A stretch of DNA of 63,878 nt, taken from assembly GCA_017430085.1 (NCBI GenBank), contig JAFRNR010000001.1:64001-127878 (forward strand), in the 5' to 3' direction. Position numbers and translations under genes: made by a program. This DNA comes from Lachnospiraceae bacterium (GTDB lineage: Bacteria; Bacillota; Clostridia; Lachnospirales; Lachnospiraceae). Below are positions 15,201 through 24,059 of this stretch, in pieces; position 1 is the first letter of the stretch, and each line of letters opens with the position of its first letter. The notes beneath the pieces are model-generated. The model saw only the letters and a program-made list of their open reading frames with translations. It had not been told where the DNA came from and did no database searches.

Positions 15201-17081
15201 TTACGGCTCTTCGTCGATGATCACGATACGGCCCTGGCCGTACGGATCTTCATACTGTTCGCCGATCGTGCCGCCCAGGGTCTGGGTGATGTAGTCGATC
15301 AGCACCTGGTTGTCCAGTTTGACGCAGTTCTGCAGGACGTTGCAGCCTTCGAACATGGAGTAGCCGTCGCCGGCGTTCAGCAGCATGTAGTTGTGGCTGG
15401 CCAGCGTGTAGGTCTTTTCGGGATCCAGCGGTTCGCCGCCGACCAGGACGTTCTGCACGCGGCGCTCGCCGGTCACGGCCACGAACATGCCGTTTTCATC
15501 GCCTTCGCAGGTGGAGTCGATGTAGGAGTGGATCTCGTAGGTCAGGCCCGCGACCTGCAGGAAGCCGCCGGTCTCGCTCGGGACGGCGCGGGAGCCCCAT
15601 TCCAGGGCATCCAGGACCTGCTGGCCGGTGACTTCGATCACGCACATTTCGTTGCCGAAAGGATGGACGCTCAGGATGTTGCCCAGCGTGATGTCGCCCG
15701 CCTTGATGACGGCGCGGACGCCGCCGCCGTTGACGAACGCGATGTCAGCGCCACTCTGGTCCAGATAAGCGTCGGCGCACAGGTCGCCCAGGTTGGTCTC
15801 GGCGCGGCGGACCATGCGGATGGGCTTGCCGTTGCTGTCCACTTCGACGGGGTCGTTGATGGTCAGTTCGACCTGCGTGAAGGCGACCACTTCGTTCAGC
15901 TTTTCGCCCAGCACGTCGTTGCCGGCGGCTACGTAGACGGCCATTTCGTTATTCAGGCCCAGCAGTTCCGGAGCGGCGACGTCGTTGTTCCAGGTGTACA
16001 GACCGGTGGAGATCGCTCCGTCCGCACTGATGCGGCACCAGCCGATCGCGGACAGTTTCGTGCCGCAGGCGGCGCGGATCACGTCTTCGCCGGCTTTGTT
16101 CGTTACGGTCACCTTGTCGGTGTCATGGCTGTGGCCGTCCAGCATCACGTCGATGCCGGAGGTGTTGGTCAGGACGTCCGCATAGGTCCAGGGGATGCAC
16201 TCGGCTTCATTGCCCAGATGGCCCATCAGGACGACGAATTCGGCACCGTCCGCACGGGCGGCGTCGACGGCTTCCTGGACGGCGTTGTAAACGCCTTCCC
16301 CGGTCGTATCCTGCATGAATCCGTATACGTAATTGCCTTCTTCATCCTGGAAGTAGCGGGGGGTGGAGCTCACGAGGGTCTGCGGTGTGGTCACGCCTAC
16401 GAAGGCGACCTTGCGGCCGGCCAGTTCGCGGATCACGTAGGGCTGGAAGACCGGTTCGCCTTTGTAGTTGAAGTTGCAGCTGATGTAGTCGAATTCCGCC
16501 TTTTCGGCCAGGGCCAGGAACTGGTCCATGCCGTAGTCGAATTCGTGGTTGCCGGGGATCGCAACGCTGTAGCCCATTTGGTTCATCAGATCCGTCAGCG
16601 CTTCGCCTTTGGTCAGGGTGCCGATAGGTTCGCCCTGGATGTTGTCGCCGTCGTCCACCAGGATCACCTCGTTGCCCTGGGAGAGCAGATAATCGCGGAT
16701 CTGCTGCAGGCCGGCATAGCCGAAGCCCTGGTCGACGCCGCAGTGGACGTCGCTGGTGAACAGGATCACGATGTCGCCGTTCTTCTCCACGACCGGCTCG
16801 GGGGGCACCTCAGTCGTCGGAGCCTCGGTAGAGGCTTCCGTGGGCGCTTCCGTAGGAGCGGCCGTGGTTTCGGGCGCCGCCGTGGTCTCCGGGGCAGCCG
16901 TGGTCTCCGGGGCGGCCGTTGTCTCCGGCGCCTTGGTGGTTTCCGGAGCCGCGGTGGTCTCCGGCGCCGCCGTAGTCTCCGGGGCAGCCGTGGTGGACTC
17001 AGACTTGGACGCGCAGCCGCTGAGCAGCATGGCAAAGGCCAGCAGCAGGGCAGTCAGCAGTTTCCAGATGTTCTTCTTCAT
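15201..17081 (-). CDS. Surface lipoprotein 5'-nucleotidase / UshA-family phosphoesterase
   Basis: 626 residues. The lipoprotein signal peptide ends in the lipobox LLSGC (C23). A long AAPETT-type repeat spacer (about 29-90) keeps the enzyme off the membrane. The calcineurin-like domain starts at ILFTSDVHCG and carries DDGDNIQG, GNHEFDYG and DGHSHD metal motifs. The 5'-nucleotidase C-terminal domain includes RRAETNLGDLCADAYL, FVNGGGVRA and GDGYSMF. It probably removes phosphate from extracellular nucleotides so the nucleoside can be taken up. The start has AGGAGG at 5 nt. It lies 17 bp behind the deacetylase gene and is likely in its operon. Confidence 0.93.
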   Translation of the reverse strand: MKKNIWKLLTALLLAFAMLLSGCASKSESTTAAPETTAAPETTAAPETTKAPETTAAPETTAAPETTAAPETTAAPTEAPTEASTEAPTTEVPPEPVVEKNGDIVILFTSDVHCGVDQGFGYAGLQQIRDYLLSQGNEVILVDDGDNIQGEPIGTLTKGEALTDLMNQMGYSVAIPGNHEFDYGMDQFLALAEKAEFDYISCNFNYKGEPVFQPYVIRELAGRKVAFVGVTTPQTLVSSTPRYFQDEEGNYVYGFMQDTTGEGVYNAVQEAVDAARADGAEFVVLMGHLGNEAECIPWTYADVLTNTSGIDVMLDGHSHDTDKVTVTNKAGEDVIRAACGTKLSAIGWCRISADGAISTGLYTWNNDVAAPELLGLNNEMAVYVAAGNDVLGEKLNEVVAFTQVELTINDPVEVDSNGKPIRMVRRAETNLGDLCADAYLDQSGADIAFVNGGGVRAVIKAGDITLGNILSVHPFGNEMCVIEVTGQQVLDALEWGSRAVPSETGGFLQVAGLTYEIHSYIDSTCEGDENGMFVAVTGERRVQNVLVGGEPLDPEKTYTLASHNYMLLNAGDGYSMFEGCNVLQNCVKLDNQVLIDYITQTLGGTIGEQYEDPYGQGRIVIIDEEP

Positions 17082-17098
17082 GTTTTCCTCCTGTTTAT

Positions 17099-19273
17099 TT
17101 AATGTATTGTATCAAGAGCGTTGAAGACAGTGTGATGGCAGGGCGGCGACGACCACTGCAGGGGCAGGAACGTGTACCCGTTGTTCAGGCCCCACTGGAT
17201 GATCCTTTCCGTGGCCTCGGCCACGGGCGGGTTGATGTCGTGCATCAGGACGATGGAAACGTCCTTGGTGGAGATCCCGTTGATGACGTTGGCCACCACC
17301 TGATCGGCGGCCAGGTAGGACCCGTCGCCGGACGTCACGTTCCAGTCGAAATACTGGTAGCCGCGGGCCAGGACTTCCTGCGTCAGACGGGTCATGATCC
17401 CGGGGTTGAAGCTGCTGGCCTGGTTGGAACTGCCGCCGGGGAAGCGCAGCATTTTGGGCCAGCGGCCGGTCTGCTGGGCGACGATGTTTTCGATCGTGCT
17501 CAGATCGTCGAAATAGGCCTGCTCGCTGCTGTAGACCTGGTTGAAATTGTGCGTGGCGGTATGCATGGCCACGGTATGGCCGGCTTCGGCTTCCCGCGCC
17601 AGCAGCCAGCTGTAGCCCGGGAACTGGTTCGTCACGAAGAAGGTGGCCTTGACATTGTAGCGCGCCAGGACTTCCAATAGATGCTCCGTGTACTGCCAGG
17701 GGCCGTCGTCAAAGGTCAGGTAGACGATCTTTTCGCCCGTGACAGGGGTGACAGGCGTGGGCGGCGTGGGCGTGGGTTTGGCTTTGACGGTCACCTGGCG
17801 GGTCGCGCTGCCGGTGTTGCCGTAGGAGTCCGTGACGGAATAGGTGAGGGTATAGGTGCCCGCCTGGTTCACATCCACGCCGCCGGAGACCTGGATGCGG
17901 GCGCTGATGTCGCCCTCCAGGTTGTCTTCCGCGGTGGCCCACGGATCCTCGAAGGACTGGCCGAATTCCAGCGTGACAGAACTGTCCCCGCGCAGGGTGA
18001 TCACGGGGGCGACCATGTCGCGGTAACGCACGATGCGCTGCGCCTCGCCCCGGTTCCCGAAGGAATCGGTGACGGTGTAGGTGTAGATGTATACTTCTTC
18101 CGGATCGCCGTCCCCGGCGGCCTTTTCGACCTGCACTTTGCCGGTCAGGTCGCCGTCCCGGGAATCCCACGCGGAATAGCCGGGCTCCGTAAACGTGCCG
18201 TCCAGGGGCAGCGTGATATCGGCGGCGCCGGCCAGCTGCACCACCGGCGGTTCAAAGTCCGCGAGGTGGATCAGGCGCGCGGCGGATGCGGTATTGCCGC
18301 TGCTGTCGCGGACGGTATAGCGCAGCAGGAGGCCCGGGCCGTTCGGCAGCGGGCGGACGGTGCGGCAGACGCGGTCCGTCAGATCGCCGTCCCGCCGGTC
18401 CGCGGCGGCATAACCGGCCTCTTCATATTCTTCCGGATCTTCCGTAAGAATATGCCGGGGGCCTTCCAGTTCGATGGCCGGCGGCTTCCGATCCGTCCGC
18501 TTGACCAGACGGACGACGCTGGCTTCGTTGCCGTAATTGTCCTTCACGTGATAAGTGTACAGCGTGCTGTTCGGCCAGTGGCCCGGCGCTTCGTCGCGGA
18601 TGACGAGGCCGGAGATGTCGCCGTCGCAGTCATCGACGGCGGTGCAGCCGGGATCTTTGAACACGTCTTCGTAATCGAGAAGCAGTTCCGCCTCGCCTTT
18701 TAAGGTCAGTTCCGGCGCGGTCCGGTCGTCAAAGGGAATCGCGCGGCGCGTTTCGGCGGTGTTGCCGCGGCTGTCGGTCACTTTGTAGTAGATGAAGCCG
18801 TCGCCGGGCTCGGTGCGCTGGACTTTGTCCGTCAGATCGCCGTCGAAAGCGTCGGCCGCGGTGAAGCCTTCTTCCTCATACGTTTCGACGGGGCGGGTAT
18901 AATAGCCTTCCCGCTGCTGCAGCGTGATGACCGGCGGCGTGGTGTCCGTGACCAGGACTTTCTGTTCCGCGGTGGCTTTGAGCAGGAACCAGGAGGCTTC
19001 GTAAGTGATGACAAATTCCCCGAGGGCGTGCTCCGGGACGCCGCCTTCGCAGCGGACGGAGAGGGGCTGTTCCCGGATGATGAAATTGCTGCCGGCGAGG
19101 CGCGCGGTGACCTCCGGGACGGGGGAGGGCGTGCCGTATTCCCAGACGATGCGTTCGGAACTGATCCCGTCGAATTCGATGTGACGGCCGCCGCCCCATA
19201 CGACAAAGGCGGCCAGCCCGAGGAGCACCGCCAGAGACGTCAGGAGGATGATCAGTTTTTTGCGCAAAGACAT
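17099..19273 (-). CDS. Membrane-anchored polysaccharide deacetylase with five Ig-like repeats
   Basis: 724 residues. An uncleaved signal anchor (about 6-27) precedes a unique segment (30-110). Then come five DUF5011/HYR-like beta domains of about 75 residues (about 112-181, 186-260, 264-337, 341-419, 422-497). Each opens near a PPV/APV motif and contains DGDL or EGDI plus a DSxGNT-like turn. A Pro/Thr linker (499-511) leads to a NodB domain: TFDDGPW (520-526), zinc histidines H571 and H575 in HTATH, RFPGG, and LMHD. It probably removes acetyl groups from peptidoglycan or another surface glycan, with the Ig stalk reaching through the wall. The promoter is at 19317-19345. The ATG has no strong Shine-Dalgarno. 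Confidence 0.92.
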   Translation of the reverse strand: MSLRKKLIILLTSLAVLLGLAAFVVWGGGRHIEFDGISSERIVWEYGTPSPVPEVTARLAGSNFIIREQPLSVRCEGGVPEHALGEFVITYEASWFLLKATAEQKVLVTDTTPPVITLQQREGYYTRPVETYEEEGFTAADAFDGDLTDKVQRTEPGDGFIYYKVTDSRGNTAETRRAIPFDDRTAPELTLKGEAELLLDYEDVFKDPGCTAVDDCDGDISGLVIRDEAPGHWPNSTLYTYHVKDNYGNEASVVRLVKRTDRKPPAIELEGPRHILTEDPEEYEEAGYAAADRRDGDLTDRVCRTVRPLPNGPGLLLRYTVRDSSGNTASAARLIHLADFEPPVVQLAGAADITLPLDGTFTEPGYSAWDSRDGDLTGKVQVEKAAGDGDPEEVYIYTYTVTDSFGNRGEAQRIVRYRDMVAPVITLRGDSSVTLEFGQSFEDPWATAEDNLEGDISARIQVSGGVDVNQAGTYTLTYSVTDSYGNTGSATRQVTVKAKPTPTPPTPVTPVTGEKIVYLTFDDGPWQYTEHLLEVLARYNVKATFFVTNQFPGYSWLLAREAEAGHTVAMHTATHNFNQVYSSEQAYFDDLSTIENIVAQQTGRWPKMLRFPGGSSNQASSFNPGIMTRLTQEVLARGYQYFDWNVTSGDGSYLAADQVVANVINGISTKDVSIVLMHDINPPVAEATERIIQWGLNNGYTFLPLQWSSPPCHHTVFNALDTIH

Positions 19274-19316
19274 AACAAAGCCCGTCCGATCTTAAAATAA
19301 TCAGGAACACCTAACT

Positions 19317-19345
19317 ATTATAATGGGGACGGGCTTTGATTGCAA
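19317..19345 (-). promoter_or_regulatory. Promoter of the deacetylase-nucleotidase operon
   Basis: Minus strand: -35 TTGCAA (19345-19340), 17-bp spacer, -10 TATAAT (19322-19317). The sequences CAAAGCCCGTCC (about 19276-19287) and GGACGGGCTTTG (about 19327-19338) around it are complementary and could form a long-range hairpin that ends htpG transcripts. Confidence 0.75.
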
Positions 19346-19367
19346 GCCGGGAAACGGCGGTTTCCGT

Positions 19368-21347
19368 TTATTCTTTGATCAGCCGCTCCAGGATCTGCAG
19401 GCTGCGGGACGCGAACGCGGCGTTGCCCTCGGCGCTCAGCGGCTTGTGCGCCATCAGCGCGAGGTCGTACAGCTGAGCGGCCACCAGCGAGGCAGTCTCC
19501 TCGTCGGCCGGCTTCTCCAGATACTGCACCAGCGGGTTGCCGCTGTTTAAGACCAGCGTTTCCTCGGCCGGGAACTGCGACGGATCCATGCCGTACAGGC
19601 GGAACATGTCGTTCATGCGGCGGCTTTCTTCTGCGTAGGTCATAACGGAGGCGACGGAATCATCTTTGAAGCGCACCAGCTTGACCGCGTGCAGGTCGTG
19701 GCCCAGAGCTTTCTGGAAGATGTCCTTCAGGCCTTCTTCACGCGAGGCGGCTTCTTCGGGGCTCAAGTCCTCGGCCAGCGCCCGGTTGACGTCCGAGTCG
19801 ATGCGGCAGAACTTGTAGTCCGGGTAGCGCTGCTCCAGGCGGGTGATGAAGGGCTCGTCGATCGCGTGGGTGAAGAGCAGGGCGTCCTGGCCGGCTTCTT
19901 TGAACATGCGGACATAGGTGGCCTGCTGGACCGGGTCGGTGACGTAGTAGATGACGGAGCGCTTGTCGGCGGGGGCGGCGTCGGGGGCGTCAGCCGCGGT
20001 GTCGGCGGCGGGGGTGTCGGCGGCGGTATCGTTGTCGGCAGCTGGTTTTTCCTCCTCTTTCAAATACTCATCCAGCGACACGTATTTCCCTTCCAGATTC
20101 TTATAGATCACCGCCTTGCGGATCTTCTCACTGAACTTGTCGTCCTTCAGACAGCCGTACTTGATGAACGGGGAAATGTCCTCCCAATACTTTTCGTACG
20201 CTTCGCGCTCCACGTTGAACAGGCCGGTCAGCTTGTCCGCCACTTTCTTGGTGATGTAGTCTGAGATCTTGCGCACGAAGCCGTCGTTCTGCAGCGCGCT
20301 GCGCGAGACGTTGAGCGGCAGGTCCGCGCAGTCGATCACGCCCTTGAGGAGCAGCAGGAATTCCGGGATGACTTCCTTGATGTTGTCAGCGATGAACACC
20401 TGGTTGGCAAAGAGTTTGATGGTGCCCTCCGCCGGTTCGGTCTCCAGATTCAGCTTCGGGAAGTAGAGCAGGCCCTTCAGGTGGAAGGGGTAGTCCATGT
20501 TCAGGTGGATGGTGAAGAGCGGGTCGCGCCATTCGCGGAACAGTTTTTTGTAGAATTCGTTGTACTGCTCGTCCGTGCATTCGGAGGGGTTCTTCAGCCA
20601 GAGCGGGTGGACGTCGTTGACAGGGGCGGGGGCAGCTTTGGCGGCCGCAGCGCCGTCCGTGTCATCCTGATCGATGGCGTCAGCCTCCGCAGTCGCAGGA
20701 GCTTCCTCCTTATCCGCGTTCTTGAAATAGATCGGGTACGGCATGAACGCGCAGTACTTCTCCAGCACTTCGCGGGCCCGGTACTCGTTCGCGAATTCCT
20801 TCGAATCGTCGGAGAGATACAGCGTGACCAGCGTGCCGCGCTCCGTGCGGTCCCCGGACTCCATGGTATACGTGGTGCCGCCGTCGGATTCCCAGTGGAC
20901 GGGCTCCGCGCCTTCCTCCCAGGAGAGGGTATCGATGGTGACCCTGTCCGCCACCATGAACGCGCTGTAGAAGCCCAGCCCGAAATGGCCGATGATCTGG
21001 TCCTCAGTGGCCTTGTCCTTATATTTCTCCAGGAAGTCCGCCGCGCCGGAGAACGCGATCTGATTGATGTACGTCTTCACTTCCTCCGCCGTCATGCCCA
21101 GACCGTTGTCCTCCACCTGCAGCGTCCGCGCGTCGGGCGACACCGTCACATGCAGGCACAACTCCTGCTCCTGCGGGATCTCCGTCTGCCCCGCCAGTTC
21201 CAGCTTCTTCAGCTTTGTGATCGCATCGCAGCCGTTCGAGACCAGCTCCCGCAGGAAAATATCGTGGTCGCTGTACAGCCACTTCTTGATGATCGGGAAA
21301 ATATTCTCCGAATTGATGGACAGATGTCCGTGTGATTTTCTTGCCAT
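19368..21347 (-). CDS. htpG: Molecular chaperone HtpG (Hsp90)
   Basis: 659 residues. The GHKL ATPase domain shows LRELVSNGCDAI, EDNGLGM and GHFGLGFYSAFMVAD. The middle domain holds PLWLKNPSE and LPLNVSRSALQ, and the C-terminal dimer domain follows. Two acidic Ala/Asp inserts (about 222-247 and 463-492) are unusual; the second is built from near-repeated Thr/Ala/Asp codons. HtpG is a cytosolic ATP-dependent chaperone. The ATG at 21347 (MARKSHGHLS) has GAAGG 9 nt upstream. A perfect CIRCE element beside the promoter shows control by HrcA, unlike B. subtilis, where htpG is outside the HrcA regulon. Confidence 0.96.
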   Translation of the reverse strand: MARKSHGHLSINSENIFPIIKKWLYSDHDIFLRELVSNGCDAITKLKKLELAGQTEIPQEQELCLHVTVSPDARTLQVEDNGLGMTAEEVKTYINQIAFSGAADFLEKYKDKATEDQIIGHFGLGFYSAFMVADRVTIDTLSWEEGAEPVHWESDGGTTYTMESGDRTERGTLVTLYLSDDSKEFANEYRAREVLEKYCAFMPYPIYFKNADKEEAPATAEADAIDQDDTDGAAAAKAAPAPVNDVHPLWLKNPSECTDEQYNEFYKKLFREWRDPLFTIHLNMDYPFHLKGLLYFPKLNLETEPAEGTIKLFANQVFIADNIKEVIPEFLLLLKGVIDCADLPLNVSRSALQNDGFVRKISDYITKKVADKLTGLFNVEREAYEKYWEDISPFIKYGCLKDDKFSEKIRKAVIYKNLEGKYVSLDEYLKEEEKPAADNDTAADTPAADTAADAPDAAPADKRSVIYYVTDPVQQATYVRMFKEAGQDALLFTHAIDEPFITRLEQRYPDYKFCRIDSDVNRALAEDLSPEEAASREEGLKDIFQKALGHDLHAVKLVRFKDDSVASVMTYAEESRRMNDMFRLYGMDPSQFPAEETLVLNSGNPLVQYLEKPADEETASLVAAQLYDLALMAHKPLSAEGNAAFASRSLQILERLIKE

Positions 21348-21388
21348 GTATATCAACCTTCTTTCTGTATTTGTCGGCTTTTCTTTAT

Positions 21389-21416
21389 TATACTGCGCGC
21401 GGGCGGGAAGTCAAGC
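21389..21416 (-). promoter_or_regulatory. Promoter of htpG
   Basis: Minus strand: -35 TTGACT (21416-21411), 16-bp spacer, -10 TATAAT (21394-21389). The CIRCE operator ends 5 bp upstream of the -35 box. Confidence 0.8.
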
Positions 21417-21421
21417 GATTT

Positions 21422-21448
21422 TTAGCACTCAACGCAAAAGAGTGCTAA
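21422..21448 (-). promoter_or_regulatory. CIRCE operator (HrcA binding site)
   Basis: TTAGCACTC, nine bases, then GAGTGCTAA: an exact match to the CIRCE consensus. It adjoins the htpG promoter, so HrcA should repress htpG until heat stress. Confidence 0.95.
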
Positions 21449-21458
21449 CAAAACCTGG

Positions 21459-21564
21459 CGGGGGGACGGTTCCTTTGTCAGATTTTGAAGATAAAGGAAC
21501 GGTTCTTTTGCCATCCTCAAAGGAGAATAGATACTTGATGACAAGGGGACGGTTCTTTGTCATC
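21459..21564. repeat. Three GACGGTTC-core repeats at the left edge of the island
   Basis: Cores GGGGGGACGGTTCC (21459 on), GGAACGGTTCTTTT (about 21501) and GGGGACGGTTC (about 21545). The last has matching arms GATGACA (21537-21543) and TGTCATC (21558-21564). Its right arm overlaps the start of the 45-bp direct repeat. Confidence 0.75.
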
Positions 21565-21601
21565 TTTGTCATCCTTTCCCTTGACACGCGCGGATTTCGT
21601 G
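21557..21601 (+). repeat. Left 45-bp direct repeat flanking the island
   Basis: Matches 35447-35491 at 43 of 45 positions (mismatches at the 7th and 36th bases). It contains TTGACA followed by CGCGC but, unlike the right copy, is not followed by a -10 box. Confidence 0.9.
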
Positions 21602-21669
21602 ATCCGGAAGAAATCTTCAATCTCCCCCAGCTGTCATGATGGATCTTGATGTCTTTTTTTTAATGGAAA

Positions 21670-21687
21670 TACAACTTTTATATTGTA
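21670..21687. promoter_or_regulatory. Candidate operator dyad upstream of the island's first operon
   Basis: TACAA, 8 bases, TTGTA: a dyad of the T-N11-A kind used by LysR-type regulators, 20 bp upstream of the -35 box. Binding by the island's own LysR protein is an inference. Confidence 0.3.
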
Positions 21688-21707
21688 CTAAATAATCATA
21701 TAATGTG

Positions 21708-21737
21708 TTGGATATTGTAGATTGGCCTCGCTATAAT
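21708..21737 (+). promoter_or_regulatory. Promoter of the methyltransferase-amidohydrolase-cyuA operon
   Basis: -35 TTGGAT (21708-21713), 18-bp spacer, -10 TATAAT (21732-21737), 50 bp before the ATG at 21788. Confidence 0.6.
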
Positions 21738-21787
21738 TTAATCAGCAACATTAATAGAACGTACTCCCTGCAGTAAAAGGAGAAGAA

Positions 21788-22819
21788 ATGAGCTGGACAA
21801 AAAAAGAACGCGTAGAAGCTGTATTAAATGGAGAATTAGCTGATAGACCTCCCATAACCTGTTATCACCACTTCACAGCTAATGAACACAGTGGTGCCAG
21901 AGTCATGGCTGACACGCTGATCGACTTCCAGAAGGAATATGATTGGGATTATGTAAAAATAAACCCGCGTGCTGTCTACTATTATGAGGCATGGGGGAAC
22001 ACTTACGACTATGAACACTATAATGACGTTGTGCCGACAAGAACCTCACATCTGGTTCATAATTACAGAGATCTTGATAAAATTATTGAGCTGAACGGGG
22101 ATGAGCCGATCTGGCAGGAGCAGTATGATACCGTGCGCATGATCGTAGAAGCGGTCGGAGAAGATACACCTGTTTTTGCAGGAGCCTTCACCCCTATTGG
22201 TATATTATTGAACCTTTGCGGCTATCGCAGCATTGGCCGCTATAGAGAATCACCCCGCGAGGAGAGTGACCTAATCAGGCTTTGCAATGAGCACCCGGAA
22301 GAAGTTCATGCAGCTCTGAAGAAAATTGCTTATACCATGGCCAAATACAATGAAAACTTGAAGAAAGCCGGTGTAACAGGTGTATTCTATGCTGCATTGG
22401 GAATGGCGAGAACCGGTTACTTCACACCGAGTGAATGGCAGGAATTTTGCAAGCCATATGATCTGATTGCAATGGAGCCGATAAAAGATCTGCCCAATAT
22501 GGTGCATACTTGTGGTATTTACGGAAATCCTGAGTGGTTTACTGATTATCCCTGCAAGGTAATCCATTGGGCCGCAAGCGCCCCGGGAAATCCCCCCATG
22601 AAAGGCAGCAGCGAATGGCTTAAGGGGAAGATTGCTATGGGCGGTTGTGATGAAAGACTGTTTGGGCAAAACAAGGCGTTAGTGATTGATCAGCTCTGCA
22701 AAAAAACAATTATTGACATGAAGGGAGTTCCTTTCCTGATGGCACCGGAATGCAGTGTGTCCCCGAAAGTTCTGGAGAATGAATTGTGGGCCTTCAGAAA
22801 ATCCGTTGAAAAATATTGA
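21788..22819 (+). CDS. Uroporphyrinogen-decarboxylase-fold methyltransferase-like protein (MtaA/CmuA type)
   Basis: 343 residues of the URO-D fold (PF01208). H240 and C242 in VHTCG, with C322 in PECS, match the H-x-C...C zinc site of MtaA/MtbA/CmuA corrinoid methyltransferases and are not expected in HemE. So it more likely moves a methyl group than makes haem. Methyltransferases of this family take a methyl group from a corrinoid protein or substrate to a thiol. No corrinoid protein is encoded nearby, so a partner must lie elsewhere. AAGGAG precedes the ATG. First gene of a probable operon with the amidohydrolase and cysteine desulfidase. Confidence 0.85.
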   Translation: MSWTKKERVEAVLNGELADRPPITCYHHFTANEHSGARVMADTLIDFQKEYDWDYVKINPRAVYYYEAWGNTYDYEHYNDVVPTRTSHLVHNYRDLDKIIELNGDEPIWQEQYDTVRMIVEAVGEDTPVFAGAFTPIGILLNLCGYRSIGRYRESPREESDLIRLCNEHPEEVHAALKKIAYTMAKYNENLKKAGVTGVFYAALGMARTGYFTPSEWQEFCKPYDLIAMEPIKDLPNMVHTCGIYGNPEWFTDYPCKVIHWAASAPGNPPMKGSSEWLKGKIAMGGCDERLFGQNKALVIDQLCKKTIIDMKGVPFLMAPECSVSPKVLENELWAFRKSVEKY

Positions 22820-22853
22820 TGGATGCAGATTCATTTTCAAGGAGAAGAATGTG

Positions 22854-24041
22854 ATGAAAAAATGGATTCATGCTGACAGAGCGGTTGTTGGGGACGGGAA
22901 GACAGTGCTGTCTCCGGCCTGGGTGGCCTACGAGGGCAAATATATAACAGACGTCAGAAGCGAAGCTCCTGAAAATGTGGATGAGTCAGATACTCTGACA
23001 TTTGAAAATGCTACTATTACGCCTGGACTTCTGAATATCCATGATCATATCAGCCGGAAAAGTCTGCGTTATCCGACGCCGGGCAAGACATTTGGCGAAT
23101 GTGCTTCCGCTCTGATGAATCACGCACAGGAATACCTGATCCTTCACAGCTATGCCAATATGTATAAATATCTGGTAGAAGAAGGCATCACCTACGTCCG
23201 TGATCAAGGTCTGACCGGTTATACCTGTATTGAACTGCGCCGCGCAATTGAAGACGGAATCGTAGACGGACCGTATATCAGCAGTTGCGGAATGTCTATA
23301 AGTATAAGCGGCGGCCATTGTTACAGACAGAGCGTTGAATGTGATGGACCGGATGAGATCGTAAAAGCAGTCCGGATCCAGATCAATAAAGGAGCTGATG
23401 TTATTAAATTTATGGGCAGCGGTGGTCTGGAGCATTTTCCGAATGAAGACCCGAATGCACCTCAGTTCACGGTGGAAGAATTAACAGCCGGTGTGAACGC
23501 AGCCCATGATCTGGGACGTGATTGCGCTATCCATGCGTATTCCAACGAAGGGATCCGCAGAGCGGTTCTGGCAGGTGTAGATAACATAGAACACGGTTGT
23601 ATGATGACACAGGACCTGATCGAGGAAATGGCAAAAAGAGGCCTGCACCTGAATCCTACCATGACAGGGATTCGGGGGGCTGCGAAAGCCGGCCCGAATG
23701 CCAGATACTGGGATATGTTGCAGGAGCGTGTTTTCAGTAAACAGGAACAGGGTATGCGATGGGCTAAGGAGGCCGGTATTTTGATCGGCGCTGGAACGGA
23801 TACGGCCGGAACATTATGTGACGAGATCATCATGATCGGAGAGACGCTGGGAGAAAGTCCTGTAGAGGCGTTAGGACATGCTTTGGGAATAAATGCAGTA
23901 ATCGCAAAGCGTCCGGACATGGGCCTTCTGAAAAAAGATTGTCTGGCCAATATTGTGGTGTTTGCAGGAGATCTTACAAAATCTTTGGAAGGACTTCGTA
24001 CCGTTGTATGTACCATTAAAGACGGAAAAAGATATAGGTAG
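22854..24041 (+). CDS. Amidohydrolase, imidazolonepropionase / Xaa-dipeptidase-like
   Basis: 395 residues of the metal-dependent amidohydrolase superfamily. HDH at 63-65, K185 in VIKFMGSGG (the carbamylated lysine of binuclear members), H227, H247 in IEHG and D316 in GTDTAG complete the metal site. The overall pattern matches the branch containing bacterial Xaa-Pro and Xaa-Arg dipeptidases. It probably hydrolyses a peptide or N-acyl amino acid bond in the cytosol. The ATG at 22854 has AAGGAG 9 nt upstream; the open frame continues back into the preceding gene and should not be used. 34 bp separate it from the upstream gene. Confidence 0.88.
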   Translation: MKKWIHADRAVVGDGKTVLSPAWVAYEGKYITDVRSEAPENVDESDTLTFENATITPGLLNIHDHISRKSLRYPTPGKTFGECASALMNHAQEYLILHSYANMYKYLVEEGITYVRDQGLTGYTCIELRRAIEDGIVDGPYISSCGMSISISGGHCYRQSVECDGPDEIVKAVRIQINKGADVIKFMGSGGLEHFPNEDPNAPQFTVEELTAGVNAAHDLGRDCAIHAYSNEGIRRAVLAGVDNIEHGCMMTQDLIEEMAKRGLHLNPTMTGIRGAAKAGPNARYWDMLQERVFSKQEQGMRWAKEAGILIGAGTDTAGTLCDEIIMIGETLGESPVEALGHALGINAVIAKRPDMGLLKKDCLANIVVFAGDLTKSLEGLRTVVCTIKDGKRYR

Positions 24042-24059
24042 ATCCGGAAGGGCTGCACA

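Noticed and set aside
16860-17000. CRISPR-like repeated DNA
   Set aside because: It is the in-frame AAPETT spacer of a lipoprotein: short period, no unique spacers, no cas genes.
21788-22819. hemE, uroporphyrinogen decarboxylase for haem synthesis
   Set aside because: The H-x-C...C zinc motif and catabolic neighbours fit the methyltransferase branch of the fold; no other haem gene is nearby.
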